A stretch of DNA of 64,000 nt, from NCBI RefSeq assembly GCF_000003195.3, contig NC_012876.2, positions 45,751,276 to 45,815,275 of the forward strand, in the 5' to 3' direction. Positions within the stretch are counted from its first letter, which is position 1, and every line of letters begins with the position of its first letter. The notes beneath the pieces were generated by a model that saw only the letters and a program-made list of their open reading frames with translations, was not told the DNA's origin and made no database searches. Of this stretch, positions 1 through 10,901 are shown piece after piece. The position numbers were made by a program, and so were the translations under genes. Origin of the DNA: Sorghum bicolor (taxonomy: Eukaryota; Streptophyta; Magnoliopsida; Poales; Poaceae).

Positions 1-2906
1 CCAAAAATTGTGAAACAAATTTTGTGTTGTTTCTTGAGATGGCTACTATTGAATAAAAATATAAAATGAGTCATGTTTTCTGAGAAATTATTTATTAAGG
101 ATTTAATCTTATTATTCTTGGATAAATGCATATCTCTTGTTATACTGCTTAGTTTGCTTTGAAAATTTTATGGTGGTCTCTGCATGGCATTGGAGTGCTC
201 TGATAATTATTTCATGAGTTTTTGGAGCACTGTTGTTGTGATATGTAATTTGTGTTTGAAATATGGCTTGTTTCTTTAATTAAATCACATAAAATAATTG
301 GTGTTTATGCTGGTGCTCTATTTTGGTGGTAAACTTGTTTATGGTATTCCTAAGATGTAAATAATCCGAAATCTGTTGTTTGACACTATATAAGTCATGT
401 TTATGAATTTATGAAATAAATGCCTTGATACTTGTTAAATGCATATCTTTAATTTGGCATGTGCATTGGTCCTGGAATTTTTATGGTGGTGATATGATGT
501 TATACTTGTGCCTCTGTAATTTTTGTAGATTTTTCTGAGCACTTTAACTAATATCTTGTAAATATGCCTTATCTAAAGTTAATTAATAAATGCCTTGTTA
601 AGTAATTGTTTTGGGGTTTTCAACTGATGATCTGGTGACCTTGTAATATGTTTGTGCTCACGAGTCATATGGCATGGTTTGTGTTTTGATCATGTCATTA
701 AATAATTAACAATAGGGTTAAATGCTGTTCTGGACAGCAAGTGAGCAATTTAACTTTGCTTAATGATAACTTGACTTTCTGTGAAACTTGTGTAAATCAA
801 AGTTGTTCTAAACTTATAGAGCCAGCTGTGGTTTAAATTTGAAGTCATTTGGCCAAGTAGTTTAAAAGTTATAGATGTTCCAAGTTGGATTCCAGAAATA
901 GGTGTTCTCTGTTTTTCTGGGACAGAACTTGGAACTTTGTTTAAATGACCAGTTTCATGTATGAATCTTGCTGTCATGTTTAAAGATTAATTGTAGACAA
1001 TTTCATAAGCTTTCCAGAATGTCCTTACTCATGTTTGTTGGACTTGTCTATCTATAATTATGATTTATTTACTGAGCATACTTGTTTTGTGTCGTTTGCT
1101 GCTTTAGTGTCATGATAGGTTTTGGGTTATGTTAACTTGTTTATTCATGTGAGTTAGTATAACTCTTGCTCCGTAAATGAGTGTCCAGTGAGTTGCTTGT
1201 GTTATTAAGCATTCATCTGTAGCATGTGCACCTTCTCATTCATCGAGCATGCAATAGGTGCACCGGACGTGGCAGTTTCCTTCGAGCTCCAAGCGAATCC
1301 CGAAGGTCAGGAGGGCAGCCAGGAGGTGGAGGTCCAGCAAGCCGGACTCGAGGAGCCCGAAGAAGAAGTTGAGTGCCCGAATCACGAGCCGGCATCGTTC
1401 GTGAAAGGCAAGCCCCGGAGCATTCTAAGTCTTCCCTTAATTCCGAAAAGTTTACTTAATACGTTATATCTATTGATGCATTACGTATAGGAGTTGTGAT
1501 GAAACTGTTGCTGCATTCTACTCTATCCTTGTCCAGATAACTCACCCTCCCTGGTTGTAGAGTTAGGTTCGAGTAGCAGCTTAGCTATGCTTTAATCGGT
1601 AGAAGTCGGGTGATATTCTGTCATCCGCGCGATATAGGGTTGTGTCGGGTCACGATGGTCTATATGTGCTATCGTGGATGGAACCTGGTTAAATTGACTT
1701 AAGCCGGGCGGAGTTTTGCAAGTGTGTAGTAACTCCGTCTGTGGCAGCTAAGGACCGTTCGTTGTACGTCCTCTTGTCATGTTGAACGCATGTCTGACAC
1801 TTAGTTGGCCGGATAACTCGTTCCGACCGCGAAGCCGAGTAGTATGACTCAGGCCGGAAGACCGGCAAGTATAAAGTGCGCACTACCAGAGGAAGTGCGG
1901 TGTGCGGGGGACCATTGGCGTAAGTCCAAAGGCAGGTGAGTTAAAATTCCTGACCTCCCTGGCAGAGTGGTAGCCCTGGGAGTGCGGCGCTGATCGGAGC
2001 CGCGATTCCTGAGTCATACCAAAGGTGACCCTTTGGCTCTCCGGCAGGGGATGCCTGGGTGCGTGCTAGGAATAACCCTCCAGCTGGATAGGAATTCGAT
2101 TCGAATCGCCGTCTCTCCCGGTTAGTGAGAACTTGACAGAGCAGCGGCAAACGTAGCATTCACTAATGAACTTGGTTCGTGATAATGATGATAGCAAGAA
2201 GAACATATGATGAATTTGATATGGTTAATATTGTTTGTAATAATCAAGTGATGTGTTGTAGTACAGGTGCTAATCTAGTGGTAGGCTGATGATAAATAAA
2301 TATGATGCCCTTAAAATAACTTAGTTGTAAGTTAAGCTTTTGGCAAAAGGTGAGTCAACCAGCTCCACTTAAGATTTAGCCTTGCATGATCCTTGGTGTC
2401 TTTTGTGTTTTACTAGACGGGTAAGTCTAGCTGAGTACATCCTCGTACTCAGGGTTTATTCCCACCTGTTGCAGATGATATCTTCTATGACGGTTTCTGC
2501 AAGACCTGTCTCCATCCCGCTGGGGATGAGGACTAACCGTTGGGCATGGTTCTCTACTCTTCTCGTCTATGATGCTTTTGGAAGGATGACCTAGACTCTG
2601 GCAGTAACAAACTTGTGAACTGAACTTTGAACAGATGTGTGTAACTATTTTGCTTCCGCTACTTCAAACTTGGGTTGTAATAACTTAATGACTCCGATGT
2701 GGTGCCGCTTCGTCGGCAATGAATGACTATGTAACAATTGTTGTGTTTATGCTGAACTATTACGATCTTGGTTTGTTGCGAGTTGGTTTGAAGTCCTTCG
2801 TGATTTCGATTGACTACCGGGATTATATGGGCTCAAGTTTAGAAACTTGATTGTTTGACGATCGTTTCTGCACTTGAACTCTTATAATTTGGTCGGTTCT
2901 GTGACA
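1..2906 (+). repeat. Tekay-like LTR, 3' part (left end outside window)
   Basis: This is the right-hand part of a long LTR on the plus strand, ending tgtgaca at 2906. It is a diverged relative of the Tekay-1 LTR: both share the gacgggtaagtctagctgag block (2418 here), the aaaggcaagccccggagcat block (1404 here), and the ttggtcggttctg end. The next bases, from 2907, match the end of the Tekay-2 LTR, so this LTR sits inside the Tekay-2 5' LTR. The left side is AT-rich, like the AT-rich middle of the Tekay-1 LTR. Whether it is a solo LTR or the 3' LTR of a full element cannot be told, because the window starts inside it. Confidence 0.85.
1224..1490 (+). other. Small acidic ORF inside Tekay-like LTR
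   Basis: An 88-codon frame whose second half is acidic and glutamine-rich (EEPEEEVE) and then reads KGKPRSILSLPL. The same ending, KGKPRSILSLP, is encoded by the LTRs of Tekay-1 at 32062-32286 and 42663-42887, although the surrounding DNA differs much more. In all cases the acidic part follows a CAG that could be a 3' splice site (here near 1309). No known domain is recognised. It may be a real LTR-encoded peptide or exon, or the conservation may reflect DNA signals rather than protein. Confidence 0.35.
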
Positions 2907-3014
2907 AATTGTCTATTGATATTACCCTTATTTGTGGCTATATGTGAGATTTGACTTCCTGGGCTCACATATGGTGTGTATCTGATTTTGTTCTTAAAAC
3001 CGGGTGCTACAAAG

Positions 3015-3026
3015 TGGTATCAGAGC
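3015..3026 (+). other. Primer binding site of Tekay-2 (initiator tRNA-Met)
   Basis: TGGTATCAGAGC begins 3 bp after the LTR end at 3011. It is the complement of the 3' end of plant initiator tRNA-Met, the usual primer of Tekay-type elements. Confidence 0.85.
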
Positions 3027-3168
3027 AATGCTGACTGTAGGACGCAAGCCTAGTTAGTACTGGTCGTTTTAGTCATCTTTGCTTCGCTACATTCATGCTT
3101 ACTATCTCACCCTTGCTATTTGCTAAAATTCTTATGCTCCTACCATCTAATTCTATTGTAAAATTATT

Positions 3169-3173
3169 GCTTC
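3169..3173 (+). repeat. Target site duplication of Tat-1, left copy (gcttc)
   Basis: gcttc immediately left of the Tat-1 5' LTR; the same five bases follow the 3' LTR at 14813-14817. This proves a single intact insertion into the Tekay-2 leader. Confidence 0.95.
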
Positions 3174-3892
3174 TGTTGACACCGTTTTTGGGCACGTGTC
3201 ATATTTGGTAGAGTACAGGTCGGCAGGATAGGACGACGGTGTTTTGTCTACATGATGAATTGCCGATGAGGGTGGTTGCCGATGAAGGAGGGATTGAACG
3301 TGACTAAGTCTGTAGATGGTGATGTGTCTATGCCGATGGCTACGACAAGAAAGTCTGCCGATGATTATGACAAGGGAGTCTGTTGATGATACGGAGGGAG
3401 AGCCCGGGAGTTGCCGATCGGTTTGTGGAGATGTTCCAGCTTGTCACGAGGGGATAGCTTTATGTTTTCCTTAGTTATTTAAATCGTTTTGTATACGGAT
3501 TCTATGTAATTTGGAATTCGAATTCTAGTCGTGTCTGGTTGTAGTTCTTTGAACAGGGTATAAATATAGACCCTAGGGCCTTGTAATATGAATCTATCAA
3601 TCAATCAAACACACGTTTTTACTCAAATTTCAGCATCTACTTTTTCGGCGACTTCGTCATACTTTTTCTTTTTTATTACGAGTTCTTAGGAATTCGTCGA
3701 CTTAAGCTCGGCGCGTTCTCAAGTTCCGCGTGAGTACCTCTTAGCCGTGACATCCGGGCGCATCGCTGTTATCAGGACTAAAGTATTCGAGTTATCACCT
3801 TTGCCGGTAGCAAGGTCAAATCGGCTGGCACGCCTTAACGTTTGAATCGGGTATTAGCCCTTTGTGTTTGCAGACCAGCTTTTGCACCAACA
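3174..3892 (+). repeat. Tat-1 5' LTR
   Basis: 719 bp, TG to CA. A TATA box (TATAAATA, 3559-3566) lies about 330 bp before the end, so transcription should start near 3590. An ABA-response-like CACGTGTC lies at 3193-3200. There are eight CCGAT or ATCGG pentamers by hand count. Confidence 0.95.
3559..3566 (+). promoter_or_regulatory. TATA box of Tat-1 LTR
   Basis: TATAAATA followed by tagaccctagggcc. The same box is in the 3' LTR at 14479-14486. It is the likely core promoter of the sense transcript. Confidence 0.75.
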
Positions 3893-3899
3893 CATCTTT

Positions 3900-3917
3900 T
3901 GGCACGCCCGATGGGAC
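3900..3917 (+). other. Probable primer binding site of Tat-1
   Basis: TGGCACGCCCGATGGGAC lies 8 bp after the LTR end. It starts with TGG, pairing to a tRNA CCA end, and resembles the Tat-2 site (TGGCGCGCCAGG). I cannot name the tRNA with certainty. Confidence 0.6.
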
Positions 3918-3938
3918 AGATTCAAGATCAAGATCAAC

Positions 3939-6900
3939 ATGTCGACTTCTGAGTTTGATCAAGAGAACGTCATTCCCGTGACGGAAGCCAATCTCAAGGA
4001 TGAGCAGAAGCAAGCTATTGCCAAAGCCATGGAGGATTACAAGCAGCAATGCCTGAGGTCCTTCAGCATGAATAGGAGCGGTGAGGTGATTCAGAAGGAT
4101 GCACTTCCGGCTCCTAAGCAGGTTACTTTTGAATCCAATCTTGGCAAGCTTCAAGAGATGGTTGACAGCGCAATCAACCGCGCTTTGATCAATCAAGCTG
4201 GTGTACTGTCTAATACGATTTTCAATGCCGTGGCGAGGACTTTCAAGGAGGGACAACTGCCACCAGATTATGTGGGCCCCACTTATCACCAGCCAAAGTC
4301 ACCAGCGGTTACAGCTCCATCGGCTGCTACGGCCGCTGCGGGTATGGAGATTCCTGTTCCACCAAGCACATTAGGAGTCACCAATGGATAGTCTATACCG
4401 ATGACAACTAATCCATAGACTTCGGATGGGCAGATTAAACTTGCCACAGATATGTTAGCATCGGCAATGACAGGGTGAACCCCTCCTCCCAACTGGTGGG
4501 GTTATGGCATGCCTCCAGAGTTAACGCCGGGTACATCACAGACGACTGATATGAGAGGCAAGACTCCCATGGCATCGGCACCTCCCAATATGCCGATGAA
4601 CCAGAGTCCCCAGTATACTACAACTAGTACTGCAAGACCTCACACTGGGAATTCTCAAGCTCCAATGTTCCAGATGCCTAACGCATCGGCAGACTCAATG
4701 CTGATGCAACAGAGGTCTATGGCTCAGTCAGGGTATGTCAATTCAATGATGATGCCCAATTACCAGTCATCGGCAGGGCCTATGCCGATGAACACTAATA
4801 ATGGATGGCTTGGGCAGCAAGTCTTTCCGCAAACGCCCCAACAGAGTCACCAAGCTATGGGGTTCCAGCAAGGACAGATCTATCCGGGGTTCCAGAACCA
4901 GTGGATCCCTAACCAGCCAATGAATCTCGGGCAGCAGGTCAGCGGACAGTAGATTGGCGGGCAACAAATTGGTGGTCCGCAGGTTGGGGGCCAGATGATC
5001 AACCCAATGTTTCGTGCAGACCGTGCACCGAACAGACACGTGGAGGCTTACCAGCAGGCACCTGATCCGCAACCACCCCATCGGCAAGATGCTGATGCAT
5101 ACTGGGCCGATAAGATTGCTGAAGTGATGAGGGACCAATTCGGGATAAAACCCAAAGTCAATACTTACTCTTATCGGACACCGTATCCTCTTGCATACGA
5201 CTTGATCCCGCTTCCACATCGGTACAAGGTACCGGATTTCACTAAGTTTTCTAGGCAGGATGATATGTCAACCATGGAGCACGTCAACAGATTCATTATT
5301 CAGTGCGGTGAAGCTGCTAACAGGGATGAATTGAGGGTTCGTTTATTTTCGTCATCATTGTTTGGGTCGGCTTTTACCTGGTTTATATCACTACCTCCCA
5401 ACTCAGTGATTACTTGGGCCGATCTGGAAAAACAATTCCACAAATACTTCTTTTCTGGGGTTCATGAGAAGAAGATCACCGATTTGGTCAAATTAAGGCA
5501 GCGTAATGACGAATCGGTTGAGGGTTTTGTACAGAGGATACGGGAAGTCAAGAACAAGTGCTATAGTCTGGTTCTGGACGATCGGCAGCTAGCCGATTTG
5601 GCTTTCCAGGGTTTGTTGCCACACATCAGGGACAAATATGCATCTCAGGAGTTTGAAAGCTTAAGTCATCTGGTGCAAAGGATCTCTGATCAAGACATCA
5701 AGCCGTTTGAACCCAAGAGAGCATGGAACAAAAAGGTGCCGTTCGTTGATGAAGCAACAAGCTCGGATTCTGATGAGGATCTAGTCATCGGCTTGGCAGA
5801 GTGGGTGAAAAACAAAAAGCTGATGTCTTGTGCTTTTGGACATAAAGAACCAGAGAAATTTGCGTTTGACACCGCTAAAGCCGATAGGATATTCGACTTT
5901 CTGCTCCAGGAAGGTCAGATCAAACTGTCACCTAATCACGTGATCCCATCGGCTGAAGAATTGAAAAGGATGAAATATTGCAAACGGCACAATGCAACTT
6001 CTCATGACACTAATGAGTGCAAGGTGTTCAGACAACAACTGCAATCGGCTATAGAATCTGGGAGAATCAAATTTGATAACTCCAAGACCCAGAAGCCGAT
6101 GAAGATTGACCAGCATCCTTTCCCAACGAACATGTTGGATGCCAAGGGAAAAGCCAAGGTCTTAACTTCAGAAGCAGCCGAAAGAAGTGCATCGGTGGAT
6201 CCTCAGCATCAAGTCACTACTGCCGATGCGAAGGGAAGGGGCTTGGTCCAGGAAGGAAACAGCTCAGGAAGGCCTCCCCGATCTGGAATTGTAATAACTC
6301 ACAGAAGACCTCGGGAAACTTGGCAGCAACAAGAAGATCGGTACCGGCGCCAGCAAGAAGATTATCGTCGGGAAGAGGAAAGACGCCGACATGAGTGGAA
6401 TCGGCATAGGGATCACTGGAATTGCCCGTACTTCATCCATTGTTGGGAGGAGAATATCAAGCTTCCTACTGTCAGAGATTGCCCTGAATGCAACGGTTAC
6501 TATCGGTACGACAGGTCCAATCGGAACTATCGTGATAATGATCGGCGCTTTGATGGGCCGATTAGAGGGAGAGCATCCGTCCATGATCGGCTGGGGGGCA
6601 AACTCAGTGTACACGACAGGCTTGGTGATCGTGTCCAGGATACCAATACGCATCGGATGGAGTCAAGGGAGAGTCGACGCCCAGCAGCAAGGAAAAAGCC
6701 ACTTCCTCCATGGTGTCCGGAAGGGTTGACCAAGACACTGAAGAGGAGATTGCAGCGTGAAAGGCAAGAGGGGCTAAGCAAGGGCGAGAGCTCTGGAAAA
6801 CCTGAGGATCGGCAACAACCAGATCCTAAGGAGGAAGGTCCATCGGCAGGTGTCAACATGGTCTTTATGTTGCCGATGGAATTCCTTGCTCCATCCAGTG

Positions 6901-7520
6901 ATGATGAGGTGGCGTTTTCCGATCAAATAGCTCAGTTGGCTCTAGATCCGATGACGGCTATCTTCCAGAAGCCTGTCGATGATGAAAGACAGCATCTCAA
7001 GGCTCTGTTTGTCAAAGGAAGGGTTGATGGGCAGCCGATGACTAAGATTTTAATTGATGGAGGAGCTGCTATCAATATCATGCCATATGCGGTGTATCGG
7101 AAGCTTGGAAAAGGAGATCAAGATTTAACCAAGACCGATATGATGCTCAAAGACTTTGAAGGGAATGTGTCTCCGGTCAAGGGGGCAATATGTGTAGAGT
7201 TGACCATTGGCAGCAAAACCTTGCCGACAACCTTCTTTGTGATCAGTGGAAAGGGTGCTTACAACTTGTTATTGGGAAGAGATTGGATTCCTGCCAATTG
7301 TTGCATCCCATCTACAATGCACCAATGTTTGGTTCAGTGGGTAGGTGACAAAATTGAGATTGTCCCGGGAGATTCTTCTTATGTCATTGCGTCGGCAGAG
7401 GCGGATACCTATGAGAGGACCAGGTGCATTTCAGGAGAAGTTTGGGAGAAAGATTTTCTCAAGGTTGCCGATTACGAGATTCCACCGATCCAAGCAGTCG
7501 GTTCTGACGACGGTTTTTAA
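3939..7520 (+). pseudogene. gag-pro: Tat-1 gag-protease, four in-frame stops
   Basis: One reading frame runs from the ATG at 3939 to the TAA at 7518-7520, broken by TAG at 4389, TAG at 4416, TGA at 4476 and TAG at 4950. Gag should form the virus-like particle: the retrotransposon gag domain lies at about 5100-5720 (FTWFISLPP, VEGFVQRIREVKNKC). A zinc-binding C-H-H-C stretch lies near 5970-6020, and a charged Arg/Glu-rich region with CPYFIHC and CPEC near 6300-6520. The aspartic protease active site is DGGAA at 7056 (DGG instead of DSG or DTG) and the flap-side motif LLLGRDWIP is near 7270. All four stops lie in the low-complexity first third. The long intact part starts after 4952. The frame ends with TAATG, overlapping the ATG of pol. 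Confidence 0.9.
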
Positions 7521-10500
7521 TGGATAGGTTCGCCGATGATGGAAAGTTAGGCCAGGGATTCACATCGGCCGATGATTTGGTAGAAGTAGATATCGGTAGT
7601 GATGATAAGCCTAGACCTACTTTTATTAGTGCTAAGTTAAATCCTGAATGTAAGCAACAATTAACCAATTTGTTAAAGGAATATAAAGATTGCTTTGCTT
7701 GGGATTATACCGAGATGCCTGGTTTAGACCGATCAATTGTTGAACATCGGTTGCCTATCAAGTCTGGATTTCGGCCACATCAGCAGCCAGCTCGCCGATG
7801 TAATCCTAATATTCTTCCTGACATCAAAGCCGAAATAACCAAACTTATTGAAGCTAAATTTATTCGGCAGTGTCGGTATGCCGAATGGATTTCCAATGTT
7901 GTTCCGGTCTACAAGAAGAACGGGAAACTTCGGGTCTGCATTGATTTCAGGAACCTTAACAAAGCTACGCCGATGGATGGATACCCAATGCCAGTTGCCG
8001 ATCTGCTGGTTGACGCTGCAGCTGGGCATCGGATTATTAGCTTTATGGATGGTAATGCAGGGTACAATCAAATATTCATGGCTGAAGAAGATATTCCAAA
8101 GACTGCGTTCAGATGCCCTGGTCATGTTGGATTGTTCGAGTGGATAGTTATGACTTTTGGCCTTAAGCATGCTGGTGCTACCTATCAAAGGGCCATGAAT
8201 TTTATATTTCATGAGTTCATCAGCAAGCTGGTAGAAATTTATATTGATGATGTGGTGGTCAAGTCCGGGGACTTCGCAAAGCATCTTGCCGATCTACGAA
8301 AGGTATTGGAGTGCACAAGGAAGCATGGATTGAAGATGAATCCCAATAAGTGTGCATTTGGTGTATCGGTAGGGCAGTTTCTTGGTTTCATGGTTCATCA
8401 AAGGGGGATTGAAATTAGTCGAAGATCTATTGATGCCATTAATAAAATAGTAGCCCCTACCAACAAGACTGAGCTCTAGTCCTTGATCGGCAAGGTAAAC
8501 TTTATCAGGAGATTTATATCTAATTTGTCTGGTAAAATTCGTGCTTTCAGTCCTCTTCTTAAGCTAAAAGCCGATCAAGAATTTATTTGGGGCAAAGAAC
8601 AGCAGTTGGCTCTGGATGAAATCAAGAAATATCTAGTGAATCCTCCAGTTCTAACTCCACCTCAGCAGGGAAAGCCCTTCAGATTGTATTTGTCTACCGA
8701 TGGAATGGTTATCGGTTCAGCCTTGATTCAAGAATTTGAAGGAAAAGAGCATGTAATTTATTACTTAAGCAGGAGGTTGATTGATGCTGAGACTAGGTAT
8801 TCAGCCATTGAAAAACTATGCCTATGCTTATATTTTTCGTGTATCAAGTTAAGGCACTACTTGTTATCGGCCGAATGCACTGTTGTTTGTAAAGATGATG
8901 TGATCCGGTACATGCTATCTATGCCGATTATGAGTGGCAGGATCGGTAAATGGATTTTGGCGCTGTCGGAATTCGATCTGCGTTATGAATCGGCTAAGGC
9001 AGTTAAAGGGCAGATTATGGCCGATTTTGTGACTCAACATTGCGGTGCAGTGGAGGCTTTGGAAATTGTGCCCTGGACGCTTTTCTTTGATGGATCTACA
9101 TGTGACCGGGGGGCAGGGATCGGCATAGTATTAGTTTCCCCTAAAGGTAGGAAGTATGAATTTTCCTTGCCGATTGTTGCTACATCGACAAATAATCAGG
9201 CTGAGTATCAGGCTTTGATAAAAGGATTGGAGTTGTTAAGGGAAATTCGTGCTGACGCCGTCGAAGTCTTCGAGGATTCTATGTTGGTTATAAATCAATT
9301 GGCCGGGAGCTATGAATGCTGAAGTGAAGTTCTCATGACTTATTACAAGAAGAGTATGCAACTGTTAAAGGAATTCAAAGATTTCCGTTTAGAGCATGTT
9401 CCCCGATTTCATAATGAAGAGGCCAATCGGTTAGCTCAGCATGCCTCAGGGTATCAGCCTATGATTAATACAGTATCGGCAATCGATGCCGATGATTGGA
9501 GGAAAGAAATTATTGATTATTTGAAAGATCCATCTAAGAAAGTTGAAAGACGAGTTTGATTTCAAGCGACCAAGTATGTGCTCCTCGAAGATGAATTATA
9601 CTATCGAACTGTTGATGGAATTCTTCTCCGATGCTTAGGTGATGATGAAGCTAGGAGTTTGATGGGAGAAATTCATGAAGGGGTGTGTGGAGCACATCAG
9701 TCAGCTTTTAAGATGAAGTGGATGATTAGGAGGAATGGATATTATTGGCCGACTATACTTGAGGATTGCTTTAAGTATTTCAAAGTGTGTCAAGGGTGTC
9801 AGAAGTTTGGTAACATTCAAAGGGCACCTGCATCGGCTATGAATCCTATCATAAACCCGTGGCCGTTCCGAGGATGGGCTATTGATCTGATCGGCCAGAT
9901 TTATCCACCATCTAGCAAAGGGCATAAGTTTATTCTAGTTGCCACTGATTATTTCACTAAGTGGGTCGAGGCTATTCCTTTGAAGAAAGTCACAGCGGCC
10001 AATATGATTGATTTTGTGAAGGAGCATATCATTTACCGATTTGGGATTCCTCAAACAATTACTACCGATCAGGGCACTATGTTTACATCGGGGGAGTTCG
10101 ATGAATTTGCAATCGGTATGGGGATTAAAGTGTTGAATTCTTCTCCTTACTATGCTCAAGCCAATGGGCAGGCCGAGGCGTCTAACAAAGGAATTATCAA
10201 GCTTATCAAACGAAAGATTGAAGAAAATCCTAAGCGGTGGCATACATTATTAAACGAAGCGTTGTGGTCCTATCGGATGGCTTGTCATGGATCGACCAAG
10301 GTGTCACCCTATCAATTGGTGTATGGACATGATGCAGTGTTACCTTGGGAGATTAAGGCTGGATCTAGGCGATTATCTTTTCAAGATCAATTAGCTGCCG
10401 ATGATTATGCCACTTTGATGTCCGATGAGTTAGATGATCTAGCGGGACATCGGTTGAAGGCTTTAATGAGTATAGAAGAAAATAAGAAGAGAGTTGCTAG

Positions 10501-10753
10501 ATGGTATGACAAGAAAGTAAAGGCTAAGGGGTTTGCCGATGGGGACTTGGTATGGAAATTAATTTTACCAATCGGGACTAAAAGTTCGAAGTTTGGAAAG
10601 TGGTCTCCTAATTGGGAAGGTCCTTATCGGATAAGTCGATCGGCTCCTGGAAATGCCTATATTCTAGAAACTCTCGAAGGAGTTGAATTTCCCAGAGCAT
10701 TAAATGGCAAATATTTAAAGAAGTACTACCCCAGCATATGGGTCGATGCATAA
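7520..10753 (+). pseudogene. pol: Tat-1 pol: RT, RNase H, archaeal RNase H, integrase; three stops
   Basis: The frame opens at an ATG overlapping the gag-protease stop and runs to a TAA at 10751, with stops at 8477 (TAG), 9320 (TGA) and 9557 (TGA). RT: KKNGKLRVCIDFRNLN near 7915 and the catalytic YIDD at 8240-8251. The usual RNase H follows (8480-9030), with the connection YLSRRLIDAETRYS. A second, archaeal-type RNase H lies at 9070-9480 (FFDGS, NNQAEYQAL), the hallmark of the Tat lineage. Integrase: zinc HHCC near 9690-9815, then D (AIDLIG, 9880), D (TTDQGTMF, 10066), E (GQAEASN, 10170). The C-terminus after 10540 holds the GDLVWK motif. There is no chromodomain. The stops would end RT and both RNase H domains early, so the copy cannot make a full Pol. 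Confidence 0.93.
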
Positions 10754-10901
10754 AAGTTTAAGTGCCGATAACACTCCTATCGGCTGGATTTAAATGTTTG
10801 GGGGCAGGACTTAATGTTTCAAAAGATGCCGATAACAGTCCTATCGACTAGACTAAAAGCTGAAAGAGCAGGAAAACATAGATGTGTCGCCGATGAGAGC
10901 T

